Translations under genes and position numbers: made by a program | The notes under the pieces: model-generated | Seen by the model: the letters and a program-made list of their open reading frames with translations, nothing else | What the model was told of the DNA's origin: nothing | Databases searched by the model: none | Assembly (NCBI GenBank): GCA_949318235.1 | Contig: OX439137.1 | Coordinates: 7,375,872-7,439,871 of the forward strand | DNA: 64,000 nt | Direction: 5' to 3' | From: Ecdyonurus torrentis | Lineage: Eukaryota; Arthropoda; Insecta; Ephemeroptera; Heptageniidae | In this document: positions 56,429 to 64,000 of the stretch, piece by piece | Layout: each line of letters starts with the position of its first letter | How positions within the stretch are numbered: position 1 is the first letter of the stretch

Positions 56429-58862
56429 ATAACATAAAAAAAGAGGTTTTATAATTTTTAATTTATTTAAAGTAAATATATATTTTTTAATTATAACTAT
56501 ACCTTATTTTTTTAAAATCATATAAATTTACTCTGATATTTTTTATATATTTTTATATATAAAAACAATATATTGTTTTTAATGTAATTTTCAGCAAGTG
56601 AGCTAACGTTAGTGAAGAGTGGCAATAAGTTGCAATGTATTTCAAGTGGAAAAAACGACTCTACAGCACTTGCCTGGGTTATTTTATCTGTGAATTCATC
56701 GATTGATATAAGTACCATCACTTCAGGTAGCTTTCTATAGGGGGATTATATGAAATTGCGCGCTAGTGCCATACTTGAGGAGCTAAATACATAACTTAGC
56801 ATAGGACAAACATCATTTTTGATCATGGAAATCAATTTTTTCCATAATACGTATTGTTTGTCTCGGGACTTGGGATTAAACAGTTTATATTAATTTACCT
56901 ATATTTTACATACCAAAATACCATGAATTGTATTAAATTTGCTATTTTTTTTTAATTTGCCAAAAAATTAACACAGTTATTTACTGCTTAAGTATGCCGT
57001 CAAAGTGTAATCAATAAGTGAACCACCTAATCAAAAATAAGTATCGTACTATAAAGAAACTTATTTAACAATTTAAAAAGTTTATAATGAGTCTAAAAAT
57101 ATATATATATATATCTACCATCTTAAAGCCCTTGTCAACTTACTTTTTTATCATTTAGAATACTAGACTGATAATTACCATACCTTAATATCCATGAATT
57201 AGACACCATCACGTTGATTTTGTATTTATTTTCCTTTATTTTCTTTTTGCGGTTATATCACGTATCTGACGTCACAATGTACCACCGCCAATCACAGTCA
57301 CCGCTCTGGTCACGTGATAAATTTAAGCCCCTCCCTCAAGTTCTTTACCCCTATCACGGCCCCATCTGTACATTGTGACGTCAGATACGTGATATAACAG
57401 TCAAAATGAAAATAAATTAATATAAATACAAAATCAACGTGTTGGTGTCTAATTCATGGATAATAAGATACGGTAATTATCAATCTAGTATTCTATGTAA
57501 TAAAAAAGTAAGTTGACTAGGGCTTTAAAAGTTGATATAAGACATTTTTTATCGAAATCATCATAATGCAGGAAAGTTAATTACTTTTATTAAGGAAAGA
57601 TAATTTTTAATATTAATGTTACACAATAACTTTTATGTGCCTAATCATATTATGATTTTTAATTTTGAAAACAATTTAACAAAAATTAGGTAATTTTACT
57701 TATATAAACTTATATAGTGCGCTTGTTTGACACGCTGGAGGTTCGGCGTTCGTTACCAAGCCGGGTTGGCCTTGTAGGCCAGCTTGTTAGAGCGGTGGTT
57801 AGAACGGTGAAGTTTCAGTGTGTTTCAATGTGTACGTTTCCGCTGCAATGCGTGGGTTGGCCAGGCAGTTTGACCACCTCTCGTCCATAGTGGCGAGTGC
57901 TGCCGTCGTAAGATTTGGTGGTCCGAGCTGCAAAGGTCTGGTATTAGGAGCCCAGAGGAGTGTGGTATTAAGGGTAGAGCCTGTGGTCTGGTAAGCCACA
58001 GATCATTGTAAGCCCTCTTACTAAAAAGGATTCGTCCTGGCTTACCCCGAAAGGGATTATGACGTCATGATATGTATGTATGTGTGTATTTATATAAATT
58101 TAACGGATACTTTTAACAGTATTGTCAATGATTTTGTTTAATAACAAATAATATTGATTATATGCATCGATATGTTCTTGTTTATAAAGCTTTGTAAAAA
58201 ACAGAAATAAAACATTATTTAAGGATAACCTTTTTTTAGTCTAATTATAATCTTGGTAGATAAAATGTGTATGTACGTAGGTGAATCGTAACACTTTAAA
58301 TAAAATCTAATGTAAGCCTTATTATTAATACTTGATTATTATAATTACATATAATTCAGGGTGGACTACTAGAGCTAGCAGCGAGCTAGACAATTTGGCA
58401 TGCAATCTACACGAAGGAGACAGTTGTACGTTATGGCCAACAGAAAACAGGAAGTCTAATTTAGAAATTAATGAGGATTTTGGACCAGTCTTAGACCATC
58501 GCTGGAATAGTAAGTTATTATTAATTAAATATGAAAGTAAATATATATCAATAATAGAAAAAAATGTCTCTTTATGTTAAAATATATAGAGGACTCACAA
58601 TTTATTTTAATGTGCTACCAAAGCGGGAGTTAGTTTTGAGAAAACATTTATAATTCGTTATAATAATATATTGATGTATTGCATATTCTGATAGAGCTTT
58701 AGCAAAGACCGCATGTGTATGGTCTTTCACTTTAGATTGCATTATTTAATTTATTCAGTTTCATACAAACAGTTCTATCAGTTTAATTTTAAAATAAAAA
58801 ATTGAAATTTTTCACAACCAATTAGTTTGTGATAGAACTAAAATGTTATAAAATAGGTTGCA

Positions 58863-58952
<90 letters not shown>

Positions 58953-61349
58953 TATATATCATGTAATGTTGCATCTATAGTCTATAGGTATAATTATTAT
59001 TATATTTTGCCGCATTAATTAAAAATAAAAATAATGCGAGTGCTCCAAAAATTATTAAAAATATATTTCATAAAATTAATGATAATGGTGATTTGAATTT
59101 GTATAATATATATTGGTTACCTATAAAAACATATACTTATTAAGTGTATAAAAAAAATTAGGAGTGGAATTAAATAAGATAGCACTGTTACTCGTGCCCG
59201 ATTTCACTGCTGCGTTCTAGAACGAGGTTTAGGTCTATAATTTGTTTGTCTTCATGTCTATAACTTACACTGACAAAGAAGCAATCCCAGCCAGTGACAA
59301 TAGCATGTTACAATATTTTATTATTATTGCTACTTTTTAAATGAAACGGATTATTTCCTTCAGCCAAATGCAGCAGTGAAAACGACTCCGTAGTTATTTA
59401 TTTTGAGGTTTAGTATATTTAGTATGTGTTTAAAATTCATTCACTGTATTGATGATCAATTTTACGTATGCTACATAATATGATTTTACTATAAAATCCA
59501 TAAAGATATTTTTATGCTATAATTTTACAGTTTTAAACATAACTACATGTTTTAACTATAGTTAATTTAAAAATGGTTGTAATCTTATTTTACTTTTACA
59601 AAAAACATGACTGTGTACAGTATAATTAATAAAATTAATTTACCTCTCGTAGGTCTAGAGTTACTTCGTACGGATGGTTCCTACACATTTTCTAAAGTAT
59701 ATCCCTTACCTGACAACCAAACAACAGTAACATTTTATATATCAGTTTTGGCACAAGCAAACGCATTCATTTTTTTATCAAGTGGTGAAAATCCAAATGT
59801 GGATCAAAGCTACTGGTTGATTGTGGATGGGTGGGGGCCAGCAAATAGGAGCGCAATTCGACGTTGTCCAGCATGGACTTATAACGGGAAGACAACAACA
59901 GAAGAATGTAGAACTGTAAGGCAAGACAAAAATATGACGGTTCGTATGATTTTCGTAATTTTAATCGATCAGAGTGAATATTATCTTTAAACTAGAACAT
60001 AAAAAAATAATAATAATAAGAAAGTTGATAAATTGTTTTTGAAAGTAAAAAATTGCAAAACAAAATGTTTAGAGCTTTTATTTTTTTTAATATTTTTTTC
60101 ATCAATTCATAATATTTCTGATGTTAAAGAATCCAGTATTGCATAGTGGCCGAAAATGGATTCATTTAACGGTACAAATAGAAGTTATCAAAGAAAATTA
60201 TACGAGAATAATTCTCAAAGAAGAAGATAAAGTTTACATTGACTGGACTGATCAAGAGCCACTCGAGCCAGCGAAATTTGTCACCTTTAGAACATACGAT
60301 AATAGGACTGTATATTATCGTTTTCATCAGTGTAAGTGTACCAATAATATTTCAATAAGAGCTTTTACCACATAAATGTTGATGCATGAGGATGATTTCT
60401 AGCCTACGGCACGTGAAAGTGTGTCACATTGTCATGTTTTTCGACTTCCAGTTTGACTATAATACTGTTTTTACTAGCACTATATATATTTAATTTAACT
60501 ATAAAAAATACTGCCTTACAAGGTTTTAGATCTTAATGCTATGAGCATTGAGAGTGTTTACATCATGTATTATATTTTTTATAACCTTCAAATTGATAAG
60601 TTTTAGCTTGCAGAGTATTGCAGGCTTGTATTTTAAAAAGTCAACAATGAGAAAACGAGAATCGTGTTCAAAAAATGAGCCAAAAGTCGGAACAAATAAG
60701 GGACATTAGGTTTTTCTATAGTATACCTCATTTTAATTTGCAGGCTTAGGTTCCTTACATTCTTTGACAAGCAAATAAACAACAACAACAACAACAAAAA
60801 GGCGTGTGTTTCCCTCATGTTGAAGTATAGGAAAAAAGAAATTTTGTTTATCCCACGTTTGGCGCTTCATAATTATCAGCCTAAATTTAAATTAAAAAAT
60901 AGTATCAATTTAACTATTTAAGTGTTTTTAAGGAACCAATATGTTTATGAAAAAGCCAGAAAAATGTCTGCTATCATTGAAAAAAACAAATGAAATCTTA
61001 ATTTGTTAAAAATGGCAAGAACATAAAACACAAACCTTTCAATTATATACTTTATTTTTTAATACAATTTTGTTACTTACTTTACAATGTTTAATTTGAT
61101 ATTTCTTATAGTAACTTCTATGAATATCTATGTATTTATTTTCATGATAAGTATTTTTTTATTGCAGATTCTGTCCTGTCATCTGCATTCAATGTTAACC
61201 AGTTTTTGATACAAAGTAATTTATTTCAAGTAACTCAAGACACTGAGCTGTGTTTGTCAGTGATTTACTTTATCAGAGAAGGCAATGTCAATTTTTACCT
61301 CTACAATGAGGACTCCAGAGAATATGTTCAGTCAACTACTTCACTTCCG
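55700..61349 (+). CDS. Gene C: MAM/FAMeT-head receptor paralogue, 6 exons seen, 3' part outside window
   Basis: Plus-strand near-copy of the 5' part of gene B. Exons are 55700-55751, 56595-56726, 58360-58509, 59653-59939, 60130-60331 and 61168-61349. All six lengths (52, 132, 150, 287, 202, 182) equal those of B and the phases agree. Exon 3 is identical to B by eye. Elsewhere my hand alignment finds 44 codons differing in residue and only 6 silently. The equivalent of B exon 7 is not present before 64000. The intron after exon 6 is already over 2.6 kb and is enlarged by nested repeats. No stops or frameshifts. EGF, FN3 and membrane parts are expected to the right but are not seen. Confidence 0.83.
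56336..56423. repeat. (TA)n microsatellite
   Basis: TA run in gene C intron 1. Confidence 0.95.
56595..56726 (+). CDS. Gene C exon 2: short C..W module
   Basis: 132 bp, phase 1-1. SELTLVKSGNKLQCISSGK, then ALAWVILSVNSSIDIST; donor GTAGCT. Confidence 0.82.
56735..57030. repeat. MITE remnant, 'AGCATAGGACAAAC' family
   Basis: CTATAGGGGGATTATATGA at the left, just after gene C exon 2, and AGCATAGGACAAACATC inside. The right end is not clear. Confidence 0.4.
57123..57528. repeat. Foldback MITE, 'AAAGCCCTTGTCAAC' family
   Basis: Second copy of the element at 13549; same ends and the same ATCCATGAATTAGACACC arm. In gene C intron 2. Confidence 0.75.
57715..58065 (+). mobile_element. Degenerate SINE-like element
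   Basis: TTTGACACGCTGGAGGTTCG then CGTTCGTTACC resembles a decayed tRNA head; a GC-rich body with GGCCTTGTAGGCC and CCCGAAAGGGATTA follows. In gene C intron 2. Family assignment is uncertain. Confidence 0.45.
58360..58509 (+). CDS. Gene C exon 3: MAM-like N-terminal half
   Basis: 150 bp, phase 1-1. Same bases as B exon 3; ACNLHEGDSCTLW opening motif. Confidence 0.85.
58867..58958. repeat. (TA)n microsatellite
   Basis: TA run in gene C intron 3 with one GA break at 58951. Confidence 0.95.
59653..59939 (+). CDS. Gene C exon 4: FAMeT-like domain, first part
   Basis: 287 bp, phase 1-0. Identical to B through the FYISVLAQANAFIFLSS and YWLIVDGWG region. From GPANRSAIRRCPAW onward 13 residues in about 31 change. 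Donor GTTCGT, as in B. Confidence 0.83.
60130..60331 (+). CDS. Gene C exon 5: FAMeT-like domain, second part
   Basis: 202 bp, phase 0-1. WIHLTVQIEVIKE, KVYIDWTDQEPL and FVTFRTYDN; donor GTAAGT. The change HSGRKW gains G in place of D at the strand start. Confidence 0.84.
61168..61349 (+). CDS. Gene C exon 6: MAM-like C-terminal half, first part
   Basis: 182 bp, phase 1-0. DTELCLSVIYFI, then NVNFYLYNEDSRE; donor GTAAGT. The partner exon (GGKGWQVG in B) is beyond the right edge. Confidence 0.85.
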
Positions 61350-61479
61350 GTAAGTTTATACAATGGTAATATAATATTTGTTCTGTTTAATCTTATGTAA
61401 CATTCACATATCATGTAAATACGACTGTGTTATTATTCTTAACCATTCAAAAACTCACGCTACATTTACAAAATATGCT

Positions 61480-61620
61480 ATTCTTAATGATGTTCGTAAC
61501 CCCTATTTTTCGTGCTTCAAACCACAAAAAAAATTTGACAATCTCCTAATGCTTTTTAAATTGAATAACGCATTTTTTTAGAGCACGGTACAGTGTTTAC
61601 GAACATCATTCTTATAAGAA
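61480..61620. repeat. Foldback with 'GATGTTCGTAAC' ends
   Basis: GATGTTCGTAACCCC and GTTTACGAACATC are inverted. Partner of 41450-41600. Confidence 0.55.
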
Positions 61621-61673
61621 AAATATGCACTGACTTTTAATGTTGTAATATAGTATGACAATCATGTGTATAT

Positions 61674-62397
61674 TTAAAGCCATCGACCACATAAAACAAC
61701 ATGTGCTTCTTAATGAATAAACGCAAAATGGGATCTTCGAAACTGTTGACAATTTTAACCAAAATATTAATGTAGCCCCACGAGAGAGTATGAAAATACT
61801 GCAAAGTATGCAATTTGCATGACTATTCATGTTTATGACGTCAGAAACATGCAGAAACTGAGCCTGGTGGCGCAGTGGTATGCGTGCTGGTCTGACGAGC
61901 GAGAGGTCGTGCGTTCGTTGCTTGGTGGGTACCGTGTCGGCTTTTTTCAGAGGCCGTGCATATGGTATATGCACCGAGTGCGCACTCATGTTCTTTGCAC
62001 GTTCATGCCCGTACGTTTGCCAGTGAATCACAGGTAAAACGGTATGAGAGATGTTTAGGCTTGACAGGTCTATTCATGTCTCCTGGCAGTCCTGGCAGTG
62101 GTGGTATAGTGGCCCATGTTAAGTCAGAGGTATCTCGGGACGGTTCACCAATCCACCTCATCTTGTCACTCATTTCTATTAAATCACACGTTGTTGGGTA
62201 TAGCCTGTTGTGTGGTATATAGAACTCATTTTCAAAAATTAGTATAAAAATGTTGTGCGGGTTGCATAAATTGAAATTTCTGATCACTGCTATGGAGCTA
62301 CAGTTGGGTTTTGAAACAAACTAAAGTTATTTATGTAAGTCAAATCAAGTGTTTTCTTACATAAATATTTATGTTTTTATCTGGTCTATTTCTTTAA
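61674..62397. repeat. MITE, 'AAAGCCATAGACCAC' family, interrupted by a SINE
   Basis: Left part 61674 to about 61855 and right part about 62233-62397 together make one element. A tRNA-headed SINE separates them. Confidence 0.7.
61856..62232 (+). mobile_element. tRNA-derived SINE inserted in a MITE
   Basis: GCCTGGTGGCGCAGTGGTAT fits box A of a tRNA head; GTCGTGCGTTCGTTGC is a decayed box B about 35 bases on. The body is GC-rich. MITE sequence resumes on both sides. Confidence 0.7.
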
Positions 62398-63225
62398 CGT
62401 TCGTCAACGGGTATTAACGGAATGGAACGGCTACATAAATGTATACTTTTCACATGTGAAAGTGTACTGCGCATGCGTGGAAAAATGGAAAACTGACAGA
62501 TGCCGGGCTGGTGTTCATGGACCGTTACAAGCACCGTTTTTGACGGTTACAGATGGATAGAGTTGCGCAAATGTAAACGAATAAAACCGTTATTTACATA
62601 TGCATACATGACTATCCAATTGGATAGTATTATTTGCCAGGTAGCGAAGAATTGACAGCTGGGTGTTTCCAGTTCTGACTGATATATAGTATCCGACGAT
62701 ACTCTTTATAGCACCCGTCAGTTTTAAGACTATGTGGAAAAGCCAATCTGTCAAATAAGAGATAACAAGAAATAATAATAAAAATAAGGGTTTCTGGACT
62801 CCAAATATTGAAATGAGTAACATTTGGTTTGGTTTTATCATTACGTCATAAAAACCAGGCCTTTAAAAATTGTAAAGCATATTTCCTACTTTACGTATTT
62901 CTTTTAATCGTTTGTAAGCCTAAAAATAATAATAATAAGTATAATAGGCAAATCTTAGGATTTATTAGTAAGGGTCTACTCTCTCTCTCTCTCCCTCTCT
63001 CTCTCTTTGACCCTTCATTCACATAAATAATTTCTGAACAGGGTCAGAAAAGTATAATATCGGACGAGAGTAAAAATAGGCGAAAAAAGGAGTAAAATGG
63101 ATGTATGAAAACTTTGATGGATTCTCAATTTCTAGCTAAATTTTAGCATGGGTCAAAAAAGGATGCGAAAAAAGGATAAAAAGGTAAAAAAATGATTAGA
63201 AAAGGACGTACTTTTTTCTCTCGGA

Positions 63226-63886
63226 TTAAATCACAAAATACGTGATGGGCCTTACATAAATAACATTTATTGGTCATTGGCCTCAAAACCTAACTATAGT
63301 TCCGCCCAGCAAACACAGCATTGCTCGCTGAATACTGGCTGAATGCGGCAATGCTGGATGAATGCAGGCAAGTTTTGAATGCTGGCAAACCGGGATTAAG
63401 CCACCAAAATACTTATAAAAAAAGTTTGCTTAAATTTTGAAAAAAATAAAAAATAATAAACGAAAATAAAAAATTTGCAAGAAAACGGCAAATTTAAATT
63501 AAATTAGTGAATTTTAATTCATTCTTAATTAACGATCAAACCCAATTCTGTATTGCCAGCATTGGCTGTCATTTGTTGAATGCCGGCATACCAACATTCG
63601 TTACCTGCATTGAGCCATCATTAGTTGAATGCCGGCAATGCCCTGATCAGCAGTGATCAGAAAATTTCAATTTATGCAACCCGCACCACATTCTTATACT
63701 AATTTTTGCCTGTTTCTGACGTCTTAAATAGAAATATTCACGCAAATTGCATACTTTACAGTTTTTTTTAAGTTTTCTTGAGGGCCCACATTTATATTCT
63801 GGTAAAAATTATCATCAGTTTTATAGATCCCATTTCATGTTTATTCATTAAAAATCACATGCTGTTTTATGTGATCTATGACTTTA
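63226..63886. repeat. MITE, 'AAAGCCATAGACCAC' family, reverse, with an insertion
   Basis: Ends CACAAAATACGTGATGGGCC and ATGTGATCTATGACTTTAAA. From about 63307 to 63650 a different sequence is inserted, with repeated GCTGAATG and GAATGCCGGCA words near both ends. Confidence 0.6.
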
Positions 63887-64000
63887 AAAACAAATCAATC
63901 CCTATGATTTTTTTAAAAATAAAAAATTTTATTCTGCTGTAAAATAATAAAAAACTACTTCAAAACAAATATTACTTTATGACTTTTTATGACTGTATGT

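Larger units (their letters stand above)
55610..63020 (+). repeat. Inverted segmental duplication, right arm (gene C)
   Basis: Mirror partner of 40360-47570, with a spacer of about 8 kb. It has a SINE inside one shared MITE that the left arm lacks. Confidence 0.7.
61350..64000 (+). other. Gene C intron 6 (partial)
   Basis: No exon found. It holds the foldback at 61480, the SINE-split MITE, a stretch homologous to gene B intron 6 (for example AACGTTCGTCAACGGGTATT near 62397), a CT-rich tract and the MITE at 63226. The exon matching B exon 7 should follow to the right of the window. Confidence 0.65.

Noticed and set aside
59607..59652. Alternative start for gene C at an ATG before exon 4
   Set aside because: Those bases are intron: an acceptor (CGTAG) lies at 59652 and upstream exons 1-3 match gene B.
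59940..59951. Alternative exon 4 donor GTATGA three to four bases downstream
   Set aside because: It would put exon 5 out of frame in C and B; the GTTCGT site aligns with GTGCGT in gene A in the right phase.
63020..64000. Gene C exon 7
   Set aside because: Searched for the GGKGWQVG and YIGDIRLC coding words on the plus strand; none found before the window ends.

Overview
This is a eukaryotic window from an invertebrate animal. It is AT-rich and intron-dense, with long AT, GA, CA and pentanucleotide tracts, many short foldback (MITE-like) elements and tRNA-headed SINEs. Its phase-1 extracellular exon modules (MAM, EGF, FN3) are metazoan. An FAMeT-like domain (Pfam Methyltransf_FA) in a cell-surface protein makes an arthropod, perhaps a sap-feeding hemipteran, my best guess. 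The sequence alone does not prove this.

The only genes I can support are three paralogues of one receptor family. Gene A (minus strand) runs from its start codon at 8788 to exon 7 at 538 and leaves the window on the left. Gene B (minus strand) appears complete from 47485 to 13144, with 30 coding exons and 1571 residues. Gene C (plus strand) begins at 55700, keeps six exons to 61349 and leaves the window on the right. Exon lengths and intron phases match exon for exon in the shared part. B and C face each other head to head across 8.2 kb and form the arms of an inverted duplication of about 7.3 kb. A is an older, more diverged copy.

Gene B encodes, in order: a signal peptide; a short exon of unknown nature; the start of a MAM-like domain; an FAMeT-like domain on two exons; the end of the MAM-like domain; two eight-cysteine EGF-like modules; ten FN3-like domains made by five repeats of a four-exon unit; one membrane helix; and a tail of about 93 residues with five tyrosines, three of them in acidic YEEL/YDDV motifs. 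No kinase or phosphatase domain follows. The ectodomain resembles Tie-type receptors (EGF then FN3), but the head is different.

Region by region: 1-8788 gene A; 8789-13143 intergenic, with a perfect hairpin, foldbacks and a TTTA tract; 13144-47485 gene B, whose introns hold most of the repeats, including a 1.1-kb inverted repeat; 47486-55699 intergenic, repeat-rich, presumably with the promoters of B and C; 55700-64000 gene C, ending inside its intron 6.

The observations most worth following are the apparent FAMeT cassette inside a MAM domain with phase-1 introns on both sides, the large excess of amino-acid-changing over silent differences between B and C, and the phosphotyrosine-rich tail. 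Together they suggest a small cluster of fast-evolving recognition receptors. That role is inference.
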